Below are positions 37,782-45,872 of a stretch of DNA of 64,000 nt, piece by piece (position 1 is the stretch's first letter; every line of letters begins with the position of its first letter). A program made the position numbers and the translations under genes. The notes beneath the pieces were generated by a model, which was not told where the DNA came from, made no database searches, and saw only the letters and a program-made list of their open reading frames with translations. The stretch is from Microbacterium sp. SS28. Lineage in GTDB: Bacteria > Actinomycetota > Actinomycetes > Actinomycetales > Microbacteriaceae. Location: assembly GCF_022761035.1 (NCBI RefSeq), contig NZ_JAKWJP010000002.1, forward strand, positions 1 to 64,000, given 5' to 3'.

Positions 37782-38591
37782 TCAGGGGGCGACCTCGCGC
37801 AGGCGCTCCGCGGCGTAGTCGGGCACGTAGTTCTCGAGGTTGCGCGGCGGACGCTCGTAGCCCTTCGAGGGGGGCCGTGACGGGATCTCGACCTCGGGAC
37901 GCTTGACGATCTCGTACGGGATGCGCGAGAGCAGGTGCGCGATCATGTTGATCCGGCTGCGTCGCTTGTCGATCGACGGCACTTCGAACCAGGGCGCCTC
38001 GGGGATGTCGGTGTGGACGAACATCGTGTCCTTCGCGCGGGAGTAGTCCTCCCACCGCGTGATCGACAGCACATCGTTGGGGCTGAGCTTCCAGCGCCGC
38101 ATGGGGTCCTCGCTGCGTGAGCGGAACCGGGCCTCCTGCTCCTGCGGAGAGACGCTGAACCAGTACTTGAGGAGCACGACCCCGTCCTCGACCAGCATCC
38201 GCTCGAAGATCGGCGCCTGGTGCAGGAAGCGGTGGTACTCGACGTTCGTGCAATAGCCCATGACGTGCTCGACGCCCGCCCGGTTGTACCAGGAGCGGTC
38301 CATGAGCACGATCTCGCCCGCGGCCGGCAGGTGCGGGACATAGCGCTGGAAGTACCACTGCGTCCGCTCCCGCTCGGTGGGAGCGGGGAGGGCGACGACC
38401 CGCGTGACGCGGGGATTGAGGAATTCCGAGACGCGCTTGATCGTCGAGCCCTTGCCCGCGGCATCCCGGCCCTCGAAGATCACGACCACTCGCGCACCCG
38501 CGCTCTGCACCCACGCCTGCATGTCGACGAGCTGGGCCTGGAGGCGCCGCAGCTCCTTCTCGTAGAACTTCTTGGGCAGCTCTGGACTCAT
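37782..38591 (-). CDS. PPK2-family polyphosphate kinase
   Basis: Phosphotransfer between polyphosphate and nucleoside diphosphates (or monophosphates). Walker A is FEGRDAAGKGSTIKR, Walker B MDRSWYNRAGVE, and the lid region KYWFSVSPQEQEARFRSR. Length 269 aa matches single-domain class I PPK2. GGGAGG before the ATG sets the start; a longer reading from an upstream Met is rejected. Convergent with gltA and divergent from the lactate permease. Confidence 0.9.
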   Translation of the reverse strand: MSPELPKKFYEKELRRLQAQLVDMQAWVQSAGARVVVIFEGRDAAGKGSTIKRVSEFLNPRVTRVVALPAPTERERTQWYFQRYVPHLPAAGEIVLMDRSWYNRAGVEHVMGYCTNVEYHRFLHQAPIFERMLVEDGVVLLKYWFSVSPQEQEARFRSRSEDPMRRWKLSPNDVLSITRWEDYSRAKDTMFVHTDIPEAPWFEVPSIDKRRSRINMIAHLLSRIPYEIVKRPEVEIPSRPPSKGYERPPRNLENYVPDYAAERLREVAP

Positions 38592-38651
38592 GTGACCTCC
38601 CTGGTCACCCCGAGCATAGGGTCCCTCTCGCGCCACGGCGAAGGCACTCGC

Positions 38652-38657
38652 TAGGGT
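38652..38657 (+). promoter_or_regulatory. -10 element TAGGGT of the lactate permease gene
   Basis: TAGGGT lies five bases before an in-frame GTG at 38663 and 47 bases before the preferred ATG at 38705. It could serve either a leaderless or a leadered start. Confidence 0.4.
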
Positions 38658-38704
38658 GTGCCGTGTCGACTCGCCTCGGGCGGTCGCGGATCGGAGATGC
38701 GACG

Positions 38705-40315
38705 ATGTGGACTCAGCCGGCCGATCCGATGGGGGTGCTGTGGCTGTCGGCGCTCGTCGCCGTCATCCCGATCGCCCTGTTCCTCGTGCTGCTGGTCGTC
38801 TTCAAGCTGTCCGGCATCGTCGCGGCGCTCATCTCGGTCGCCGCGGAGATCGTCGTGGCCCTCTGGGCGTTCGGGATGCCGGCGACGGCGATCGCCGGGG
38901 CGGGGTTCTATGGCTTCCTCAATGCGCTGTGGCCCATCTCGTACATCATCGTGATGGCGGTCTGGCTGTACCGCCTCGCCGTCGCGAGCGGGCATTTCGC
39001 CGTCATCCAGGATTCGATCGGCTCCGTCACGGCCGACCAGCGCATCCAGGTGCTGCTCATCGCGTTCGGATTCGGCGCCTTCCTCGAGGGGGCGGCGGGA
39101 TTCGGGGTGCCGATCGCGATCTGTGCCGCGCTCCTCGTGCAGCTCGGCTTCCGTCCCGTCAAGGCGGCGATGATCTGCCTCGTCGCGAACGTCGCTGCCG
39201 GCGCGTACGGCGCGATCGGCATCCCGGTCATCGTCGGCGCGCAGGTCGGCGGAGTCGACGTCCAGGACCTCTCGCGCACGCTCGTGCTGCTCCTGCAGCC
39301 GCTCACGTTCCTCGTGCCGTTCCTGCTCGTCATGATCCTGGACGGCTGGCGGGGCCTGCGTGAGACGTGGCTCGCGGCGCTCACGGTGAGCGTCGCCTTC
39401 AGCGCCGTGCAGGGCGGCGCGCTGTGGTTCCTCGGCCCCGAGCTCGCCGATCTCGGCGCGGGCATCGCCGCGATGGGCGCCGTCGTGCTGCTCGGCCTCG
39501 TCTGGAAGCCGAAGCGGATCTTCCGCGAGGGCGGCGGCGAGCCGCCCGTCCTTCCGCGCCACACCGTGCGCGAGATCGCGACGGCATGGAGCCCGTTCTA
39601 CATCCTGACGGGGTTCATCCTCATCTGGTCGCTCCCGTGGTTCAAGGACCTCTTCGCGCCGGAGGGGCCGCTCGCGTGGGCGGTGTTCACCTTCTCGATC
39701 CCAGGGCTCACCGACGCCGTCGAGACCGCGGAGGGCGTCGCCGTGACGCAGACGTGGGCGTTCACGCCCCTCAACGCGACCGGCACAGCGATCCTCCTCG
39801 CCGCGATCGTGGCCTCGCTCTCGATGCCCAAGCTCACGACGCGGCAGGTGTGGTCGGAGCTGCGCGAGACCGTGCGCGACCTGTGGCGTGCGATCGCGCT
39901 CATCGCGCTGATCCTGATCCTCGCGAACATCGCGAACTACTCGGGCGGGTCGGCCGTCATCGGCTCGGCCCTCGCCGCGGTGGGGCCGATCTTCCCGCTC
40001 GTCGCGCCCATCATCGGCTGGTTCGGCGTCTTCATCACGGGATCGGTCGTCAACAACAACACCCTGTTCGCGCAGCTGCAGGTGACGACGGCGAAGCACA
40101 TCGGCGTCCCGCCGACACTGCTCATCGCCGCCAACACGGCGGGCGGCGCGACGGGCAAGGTCATCTCCCCGCAGTCCATCGCGATCGCGGCGGGCGCCGT
40201 CGGGCTCTCGGGACGGGAGTCCGAGATCCTGCGGGCGGCGATCTGGTACAGCCTCGGGATGCTGGCCTTCATCTGCGTCTGGACCTACGGACTCTCGACG
40301 CTGCTTCCCGCGTGA
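38705..40315 (+). CDS. lctP: L-lactate permease (LctP family)
   Basis: Proton-coupled lactate/glycolate uptake, 536 aa with about 13 membrane segments. The N-terminus MWTQPADPMGVLWLSALVAVIP and inner sequences AFGFGAFLEGAAGFGVPIAIC, GSVVNNNTLFAQLQV and AANTAGGATGKVISPQSIAI are characteristic. The ATG gives the standard family N-terminus and follows GGAG; a GTG 14 codons upstream is possible. No lactate dehydrogenase gene is adjacent. Confidence 0.9.
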   Translation: MWTQPADPMGVLWLSALVAVIPIALFLVLLVVFKLSGIVAALISVAAEIVVALWAFGMPATAIAGAGFYGFLNALWPISYIIVMAVWLYRLAVASGHFAVIQDSIGSVTADQRIQVLLIAFGFGAFLEGAAGFGVPIAICAALLVQLGFRPVKAAMICLVANVAAGAYGAIGIPVIVGAQVGGVDVQDLSRTLVLLLQPLTFLVPFLLVMILDGWRGLRETWLAALTVSVAFSAVQGGALWFLGPELADLGAGIAAMGAVVLLGLVWKPKRIFREGGGEPPVLPRHTVREIATAWSPFYILTGFILIWSLPWFKDLFAPEGPLAWAVFTFSIPGLTDAVETAEGVAVTQTWAFTPLNATGTAILLAAIVASLSMPKLTTRQVWSELRETVRDLWRAIALIALILILANIANYSGGSAVIGSALAAVGPIFPLVAPIIGWFGVFITGSVVNNNTLFAQLQVTTAKHIGVPPTLLIAANTAGGATGKVISPQSIAIAAGAVGLSGRESEILRAAIWYSLGMLAFICVWTYGLSTLLPA

Positions 40316-40345
40316 GGCGCCCGTCCCGCAGGGCCGGAGAAGGGG

Positions 40346-41023
40346 TCAGTCCGCGTCCTCACGCTGCGCGGCATCCGCGTACGTCTTCCACACCTCGCCG
40401 AAGAACAGCGTGCCGAAGCGCGCCATCGCCGCGGCGCCGCCCGGCCCCGTCGTGCGGAAGGTCGTGAGCTGCTTCGCGAAGTCGAGGGGGAGGATGCGCA
40501 GGATGCCGGCACCCCGCACGCGCGGATCGTCGACGGCGAGATGCCCGGACTCGGCGCCCGCGTCTCCCGGCGGGACGTGACCGTCCAGGAGCTGCACGAA
40601 CAGCGTCGTGGTGTCCTCCCAGATGTCGAAGCCCGGATCGTCATGGACCTCCTTGACACCCATGACCGTGACCGGCTCCGCGCTGTCGGGGCTCAGCCAG
40701 AGCCGGTACAGCATCCGGCGGTCCTTGGACCCGTCGCCCGTTCCCGTGAAGAGGTTCACCCAGCCCTGGTCCACCGGCACGCGACCGCCGAGCGCGTCAG
40801 CCTCGACGTAGCCGGACGCAGTCCCGGCGTGGGTCGGGTCGGCCGCGAAGACGTCGATGTCGGCGGCTTCGACCGTCAGCTCGAACATGAACTTCTCGTC
40901 GCCGTCGCGGGCCTCGTCGTATGCCAGGCGCGGGTCCGCGGCATCCAGAGTCACGAAGCCCTTCATCTGCTCCGTGAAGCGCACCGAGGTCGGCTCGGTG
41001 CGGGTCGGTTCATCGGCGGGCAT
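40346..41023 (-). CDS. stand-alone domain related to the N-terminal extension of GMC/cholesterol oxidases
   Basis: 225 aa, no signal or membrane segment. The run VRFTEQMKGFVTLDAADPRLAYDEAR, GGRVPVDQGWVNLFTG, KDRRMLYRLWLSPD, DDPGFDIWEDTTTLFVQLL and FAKQLTTFRTTGPGG resembles, from memory, a domain fused to bacterial GMC oxidoreductases and related steroid-type enzymes. No oxidase gene is adjacent. Biochemical role unknown. GAAGGAG precedes the ATG. The family link is moderately sure; the function is not. Confidence 0.6.
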   Translation of the reverse strand: MPADEPTRTEPTSVRFTEQMKGFVTLDAADPRLAYDEARDGDEKFMFELTVEAADIDVFAADPTHAGTASGYVEADALGGRVPVDQGWVNLFTGTGDGSKDRRMLYRLWLSPDSAEPVTVMGVKEVHDDPGFDIWEDTTTLFVQLLDGHVPPGDAGAESGHLAVDDPRVRGAGILRILPLDFAKQLTTFRTTGPGGAAAMARFGTLFFGEVWKTYADAAQREDAD

Positions 41024-41106
41024 GGCGTCTCCTTCGATCGCGGCACCGCGTGCGCGGCCGGCGAGGCTCATCATGGCACGCGCCGACCCGCGAGGGAACG
41101 CGCGAC

Positions 41107-42063
41107 TCAGGCGTGCAGCGCCTCGTTGAGCGTCACGCCGACGCCCGCGCGGCGCACCGCCTCGATCGCCCCCGTGAGGGAGTTGCGGCGGAAGAGGATG
41201 CCGTTCCGTCCGGAGAGCTCGCCGCCCTTGACCGTGGGCCGCGAGCCGTCGCCGCGCGGAGGCTCGTCGACGAGGACGATCTTCGAACCCGCCGTGACGT
41301 AGAGACCCGCCTCGACGACGCAGTCGTCGCCGAGCGAGATGCCGACGCCCGCGTTGGCGCCCAGGAGCGTGCGCGCGCCGATCGACACGCGGTGCGCTCC
41401 ACCGCCCGAGAGCGTGCCCATGATGGAGGCGCCGCCGCCGATGTCGCTGCCGTCGCCCACGACGACGCCCTGGGAGATGCGGCCCTCGACCATCGAGGTG
41501 CCGAGGGTGCCCGCGTTGAAGTTGACGAAGCCCTCGTGCATGACCGTCGTGCCGGGGGAGAGGTAGGCGCCCAGTCGGACGCGCGAGGCGTCGGCGATGC
41601 GCACACCCGGGGGCGTGACGTAGTCGAGCAGACGCGGGAACTTGTCGAGCCCCTGCACCTGGATGCCGTCGCGCTGGAGGAAGGGCCGCAGGCGCGTCAG
41701 GTCGTCGGGGTGGATGGGGCCTGCGCTCGTCCAGGCGACGTTCGGCAGGTGCGCGAAGATGCCCGTGAGGTCGACCTCGTTGGGCGCGACGATCCGGTGC
41801 GAGAGCGCGTGGAGGCGCAGGTAGGCGTCCGACGTCGAGGCCGGTGCGGCGTCGAGGTCGATCTCGAGAGCGACGACGTCGACCGTCACGGCGCGGCGCG
41901 GGTCGGGCACGGCGAGGTGCTCGAGCTGCGCGGGCGGGATCGCGGGATCGAAGCCGAGGGGGATGCGTCCTGCTGCGGGTTCGGGGAACCATGTGTCCAG
42001 GACCGTCCCGTCGGCCGCCGCCGTCGCGAGTCCGACACCCCACACCCACCGCTCATCGCTCAT
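41107..42063 (-). CDS. dapD: tetrahydrodipicolinate N-succinyltransferase
   Basis: Succinylates tetrahydrodipicolinate in the diaminopimelate pathway. The left-handed beta-helix is visible as hexapeptide-type repeats in [37 protein letters not shown] and [22 protein letters not shown]. Length 318 aa corresponds to the actinobacterial DapD class. The start ATG is six bases behind TACCGT on the minus strand, a leaderless layout; a GGAGG directly abutting the ATG is too close to act. Confidence 0.93.
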   Translation of the reverse strand: MSDERWVWGVGLATAAADGTVLDTWFPEPAAGRIPLGFDPAIPPAQLEHLAVPDPRRAVTVDVVALEIDLDAAPASTSDAYLRLHALSHRIVAPNEVDLTGIFAHLPNVAWTSAGPIHPDDLTRLRPFLQRDGIQVQGLDKFPRLLDYVTPPGVRIADASRVRLGAYLSPGTTVMHEGFVNFNAGTLGTSMVEGRISQGVVVGDGSDIGGGASIMGTLSGGGAHRVSIGARTLLGANAGVGISLGDDCVVEAGLYVTAGSKIVLVDEPPRGDGSRPTVKGGELSGRNGILFRRNSLTGAIEAVRRAGVGVTLNEALHA

Positions 42064-42069
42064 CCTCCA

Positions 42070-42075
42070 ACGGTA
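42070..42075 (-). promoter_or_regulatory. -10 element TACCGT (leaderless, dapD)
   Basis: On the minus strand TACCGT, six bases, then ATG at 42063. Confidence 0.45.
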
Positions 42076-42115
42076 GCGCGCCCGTCGGCCGGGCTCGTGC
42101 GAGAGAGCCCGTCGG

Positions 42116-42121
42116 TAGACT
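42116..42121 (+). promoter_or_regulatory. -10 element TAGACT (leaderless, dapE)
   Basis: TAGACT, six bases, then ATG at 42128. Together with the dapD element it fills a 64-base divergent gap. Confidence 0.5.
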
Positions 42122-42127
42122 CGGGGG

Positions 42128-43204
42128 ATGCCTGCGCTCGATCTGTCCGCGTCGTCCGTCGACCTCACCCGGACCATCTGCGACATCCCGAGCGTGTCGG
42201 GCGACGAGACGACCCTCGCCGACGCGATCGAGGACGCCCTGCGGGACCTTCCGCACCTCGAGCTGTACCGGGACGGCGACACGATCGTCGCCCGCACGAA
42301 CCTCGGCCACGACCAGCGCGTCGTGATCGCCGGCCACATCGACACGGTGCCGATCAACGACAACGTGCCGACGCGTGACGTCGACGTCGACGGACGGGCC
42401 CACATCTGGGGCCGCGGAACCGTCGACATGAAGGCGGGGGTCGCAGTGCAGCTCAAGCTCGCCGCCGAGCTCGCCGACCCTCGCGTCGACATCACGTGGA
42501 TGTGGTACGACCATGAAGAGGTCGACGCCGATCTGAACGGCCTCACGCGTCTCTCCGGGACGCGGCCCGACCTCTTCGCGGGCGACTTCGCGATCCTCGG
42601 GGAGCCGTCCGACGGCGCGGTCGAAGGCGGCTGCAACGGCAACCTGCGGGCGATCGTGCGCACCCACGGCGTGCGCTCCCACAGCGCGCGTGCCTGGATC
42701 GGCGAGAACGCGATCCACAAGGCCGCGCCGATCCTCACCCGCCTCGCGGAGTACCGGCCACGAGAAGTGCCCGTCGAGGGTCTCGTCTATCGCGAAGGCC
42801 TCAACGCCGTCCGCATCGGCGGGGGAGTCGCGGGCAACGTCATCCCGGACCTGTGCGAAGTCGAGGTGAACTACCGCTTCGCGCCGAGCCGCTCGCCCGA
42901 GGAGGCGACGCGGCACGTGCGCGATGTGTTCGCCGGGTTCGACGTCGAGGTCGTCGACATCGCCGCGGGTGCGCGTCCCGGCCTCGACGCCCCGCTCGCG
43001 CAGGAATTCGTCGCGGCCGTCGGTGCGGCGCCGCGCCCCAAATACGGGTGGACGGATGTCGCGCGCTTCTCCGCGCTGGGCGTGCCCGCGGTCAACTACG
43101 GCCCTGGCGACCCGCATCTGGCCCACCACGACGAGGAGCGCGTCCCGGTCGATCAGATCCTGGATGTCGAGCGCGGTCTGCGGGCGTGGCTGACGGCCTC
43201 CTGA
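42128..43204 (+). CDS. dapE: succinyl-diaminopimelate desuccinylase
   Basis: Zinc hydrolase of the M20 family that removes succinate from N-succinyl-LL-diaminopimelate. Metal and catalytic segments are [14 protein letters not shown] (His, Asp), [17 protein letters not shown] (Asp) and [13 protein letters not shown] (catalytic Glu pair). The dimerisation domain follows near residue 180. Length 358 aa. It is divergent from dapD, so two consecutive-use pathway genes share one intergenic region. Confidence 0.92.
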   Translation: MPALDLSASSVDLTRTICDIPSVSGDETTLADAIEDALRDLPHLELYRDGDTIVARTNLGHDQRVVIAGHIDTVPINDNVPTRDVDVDGRAHIWGRGTVDMKAGVAVQLKLAAELADPRVDITWMWYDHEEVDADLNGLTRLSGTRPDLFAGDFAILGEPSDGAVEGGCNGNLRAIVRTHGVRSHSARAWIGENAIHKAAPILTRLAEYRPREVPVEGLVYREGLNAVRIGGGVAGNVIPDLCEVEVNYRFAPSRSPEEATRHVRDVFAGFDVEVVDIAAGARPGLDAPLAQEFVAAVGAAPRPKYGWTDVARFSALGVPAVNYGPGDPHLAHHDEERVPVDQILDVERGLRAWLTAS

Positions 43205-44424
43205 CGCCCGACGCCCGGCTGACGCTCTGGAAGCGGGCCGCGGGTCTTCCGGTCGCGGTGCGGATCGGCATCCTCTATGTCCTCGCGCGGCTCGTCACGA
43301 CGGCCTTCTTCGCGATGGCCGCCGAGCTCGCGCCGTTCGGCTCGCGCTTCGGCGCGGATGCGACGCCCTCCGCCTTCGCGGCGGGCTGGGATGCCTGGTG
43401 GTACTGGTTCGTCGCCGGCTACGGGTATCCGACGGTCCTGCCGCTCACCGACGGAGGCGAGGTCGCCGAGAACGCGTGGGCCTTCATGCCCCTTTACGCA
43501 TATGTCGCAGCCGGCGTCGGCACGGTGGTCGGCTCGTGGATCGCCGGCGCCGTGCTGGTGTCGCTCGTCGCGGGGTACCTGTCGTGCCTCGTGCTCTACC
43601 GGATGATGCGGATGCGCGGGGATGTCGCGATGGCGACCTGGGCCGTCGTCTTCTTCGCCGCGGCGCCGCTCGCGCCGCTCTTCCAGATCGGCTACGCCGA
43701 AGCGCTGTTCCTGCTGTGGCTCTTCCTCGCCATCTGGAGCGTCATGCGGCGCCAGTACGCGTGGCTGTACCTGCTCATCCCGCTCATGGGCTTCACGAGG
43801 CCCGGCGTCCTGGCCTTCGCGCTGTTCCTGGGGCTCCACGGCATCCTGCGCTGGTCGACCCGACGTCGCGACCCGCTGCCCGGGCGCGACGTCGTGAATA
43901 TCGTTCTCCTCGGGGCGCTCGCCGCCGTCGTCGGCTTCGCCTGGCAGGTGATCGCGACGGTCGCGACGGGGGATGCCGGCGCCTACCTGTCCACCGAGCT
44001 CGCGTGGCGGCGCAACTGGATCGCCGACCCGCCCGAGGGCTTCGTCCCCTTCGAGGGCTTCCTGCTGGGCGCGCGGTTCTGGGCCGGTCAGTGGGGGATC
44101 CCGGAGGCTGCGGCGTACGTGGGGCTCGGCATCCTCGTGATCGGAGTCGCCGCGCTGCTGCTCTTCGAGCCGCACGTGAAGCGCCTCGGCGCCGACATAA
44201 GACTGTGGTCGGCGAGCTACCTCCTCTATCTGCTCGCGGTCTTCTTCCCCCAGTCCAGCATCTTCCGGCTGCTCGTCCCGATCTCGCCGCTGTGGGGGGC
44301 CGCTGCGGCGCCGCGCTCGACGCCGTGGCGCGTCGGCGTGCTCGTGGCGTGCCTGCTCGGGCAATGGTGGTGGATCTACACGATGTATGCCCTTGCGGGT
44401 ACGGCATTGTGGACCATCCCCTGA
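43186..44424 (+). CDS. polytopic membrane protein, PIG-V-like mannosyltransferase
   Basis: 412 aa with about nine hydrophobic segments. An early segment DAWWYWFVAGYGYPTVLP followed by AENAWAFMPLYAYVAAGVG recalls GPI mannosyltransferase II (PIG-V)-like proteins of actinobacteria, where the first extracytoplasmic loop carries the catalytic Asp. Substrates would be polyprenol-phosphate sugars; this is inference. The GTG start overlaps dapE by 19 bases and is the weakest point of the model; the frame also allows later starts. Confidence 0.65.
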   Translation: MADGLLTPDARLTLWKRAAGLPVAVRIGILYVLARLVTTAFFAMAAELAPFGSRFGADATPSAFAAGWDAWWYWFVAGYGYPTVLPLTDGGEVAENAWAFMPLYAYVAAGVGTVVGSWIAGAVLVSLVAGYLSCLVLYRMMRMRGDVAMATWAVVFFAAAPLAPLFQIGYAEALFLLWLFLAIWSVMRRQYAWLYLLIPLMGFTRPGVLAFALFLGLHGILRWSTRRRDPLPGRDVVNIVLLGALAAVVGFAWQVIATVATGDAGAYLSTELAWRRNWIADPPEGFVPFEGFLLGARFWAGQWGIPEAAAYVGLGILVIGVAALLLFEPHVKRLGADIRLWSASYLLYLLAVFFPQSSIFRLLVPISPLWGAAAAPRSTPWRVGVLVACLLGQWWWIYTMYALAGTALWTIP

Positions 44425-44463
44425 GATGGGCGAGGTCGGCGGATTCGCGTCGGAGGTGCGGGA

Positions 44464-44469
44464 TAGACT
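44464..44469 (+). promoter_or_regulatory. -10 element TAGACT of the DUF3117 gene
   Basis: TAGACT lies 33 bases before the ATG, giving a short leader that includes AGGGAG. Confidence 0.4.
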
Positions 44470-44502
44470 TGGACGCCAGACCTACGACGAAAGGGAGCCG
44501 CA

Positions 44503-44676
44503 ATGGCAGCCATGAAGCCGAGAACCGGAGACGGGCCGATGGAGGCCGTAAAGGAGGGTCGTCTCATCATCGTTCGTGTTCCGCTCGAGGGTGGAGGACG
44601 CCTCGTCGTCTCGGTGAACGACGCTGAGGCCAAGGAGCTCTATGACGTGCTCAGCGGGGTCGTCAACCCCGCCTGA
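44503..44676 (+). CDS. DUF3117 family small protein (57 aa)
   Basis: The start MAAMKPRTGDGPMEAVKEGR and the core VRVPLEGGGRLVVSVNDAEAK are the signature of DUF3117, a highly conserved actinobacterial mini-protein of unknown function. AGGGAG stands suitably before the ATG. Single-gene unit closed by a strong terminator. Length is normal for the family. Confidence 0.9.
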   Translation: MAAMKPRTGDGPMEAVKEGRLIIVRVPLEGGGRLVVSVNDAEAKELYDVLSGVVNPA

Positions 44677-44692
44677 CGCGTCTCGAACGTGC

Positions 44693-44718
44693 AACGGCCG
44701 GTCCTCGGACCGGCCGTT
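44693..44718 (+). terminator. terminator after the DUF3117 gene
   Basis: AACGGCCGGTCC (44693-44704) pairs with GGACCGGCCGTT (44707-44718), followed by TGCGTTTCC. It also lies just beyond the end of the leftward methyltransferase gene at 44764 and may serve both. Confidence 0.75.
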
Positions 44719-44763
44719 TGCGTTTCCCTGGGGCCCACTCGCACAGGGAGGACGATGGCGGAC

Positions 44764-45399
44764 TCAGTCGCTCGCGACCGTCGTGAGCTGCAGCAGTCCC
44801 TCGCCGACGATCGACAGTGCGCCGATGACGGCGGGCGAGGCCTGCGTCTCCTGGATGAGCGAGCGGTACGCCGCCGTGACGGGATCGCGTCGCACGGGGT
44901 CGGCGACGGCACCGCCGCCGAGCACGCGAGGGACGAGGACCGTCCCGCCGGCGCGGACGAGCCGCAGCCCGTGCTCGACGTACTCGATGACCCCGTCCGG
45001 GTCTGCGTCGACGAGCACGATGTCGTACGAGGCCTCGTTCATGCGCGGCAGGACATCCGATGCGCGACCCGTGATGAATCGCGCACGCGCGGCCGGCACG
45101 CGGGCCTCGGTGAAGGACTGACGCGCTGCCGCGAGGTGCTCGGGCTCGCTGTCGATCGTCGTCAGCGTCGCGCGCGGCGCACCGCGCAGCAGCCAGAGGC
45201 CGGAGACGCCGGCACCCGTGCCGATCTCGACGATGTTGAGCGACTGCGACGCGGCGGCGAGAACGGCGCACTGGGCGCCCACTGCCGCGCTCACGGGAGC
45301 CGCGCCGAGCTCGAGCGCGTGGGCCCGGGCGCGCGCGATGTGCTCGGGTTCCACGATCGCCTCGTTCGCGAAGCGGTGGTTCGCGTCCTGCTCGCTCAT
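44764..45399 (-). CDS. class I SAM-dependent O-methyltransferase
   Basis: Rossmann-fold methyltransferase of the COMT/CCoAOMT-like family, 211 aa. The SAM motif is NIVEIGTGAGVSGLWLL, the acidic ribose ligand lies in TIDSEPEHLAAAR, and the metal-site-like LVDADPDGVIEYVEHG follows. The start is the second of two close ATGs, seven bases behind GGAGG. In mycobacteria a homologue precedes sigE; here the divergent neighbour is tatB. Substrate unknown. Confidence 0.85.
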   Translation of the reverse strand: MSEQDANHRFANEAIVEPEHIARARAHALELGAAPVSAAVGAQCAVLAAASQSLNIVEIGTGAGVSGLWLLRGAPRATLTTIDSEPEHLAAARQSFTEARVPAARARFITGRASDVLPRMNEASYDIVLVDADPDGVIEYVEHGLRLVRAGGTVLVPRVLGGGAVADPVRRDPVTAAYRSLIQETQASPAVIGALSIVGEGLLQLTTVASD

Positions 45400-45461
45400 T
45401 CGCATTCCTCCGCGGTCAGCCTACGCGGCGCCGGTGGAACGGCAGCGTCGGCACGCGGCGG

Positions 45462-45467
45462 TAGCCT
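45462..45467 (+). promoter_or_regulatory. -10 element TAGCCT (leaderless, tatB)
   Basis: TAGCCT, six bases, then GTG at 45474. Confidence 0.5.
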
Positions 45468-45473
45468 GGGAGG

Positions 45474-45854
45474 GTGTTCTTCGGGGTGACGATGGAAAAG
45501 ATCCTGGTGATCGCCGTCATCGCGGCACTCATCGTGGGTCCCGAGCGTCTGCCCCGCTACGCCGAGTCTCTCGCGCACTGGACGACTCGTGCCAGGGACT
45601 ACCTGCGCACGGCCCGGTCGCGCGTCAAAGAGGAGATGGGCGACGACTTCTCGGACGTCGACTGGCGCACGCTCGACCCGCGCCAGTACGACCCGCGACG
45701 CATCATCCGCGAGGCGCTCCTCGATGACGCGCCAGTCCCCACCGTCCGTGCCGCCGCGGCGGGAGCGGCTATCGCGTCGACCGCCTCCGAGCCCCTCCGG
45801 CCCGCCGTCTTCCGCCCCGGCGAGACGCCCCCGTTCGACTCCGAGTCGACCTGA
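45474..45854 (+). CDS. tatB: Sec-independent translocase subunit TatB
   Basis: Component of the twin-arginine export receptor. One N-terminal membrane helix (EKILVIAVIAALIVG) is followed by the hinge PERLPRYAESLAHWTTRARDYLRTAR and an amphipathic helix; the C-terminus is disordered. Length 126 aa. TatA/TatC genes are not in the window. The leaderless GTG puts seven residues before the helix. Confidence 0.9.
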   Translation: MFFGVTMEKILVIAVIAALIVGPERLPRYAESLAHWTTRARDYLRTARSRVKEEMGDDFSDVDWRTLDPRQYDPRRIIREALLDDAPVPTVRAAAAGAAIASTASEPLRPAVFRPGETPPFDSEST

Positions 45855-45872
45855 CGGCTTCCCCGGTCGAGC

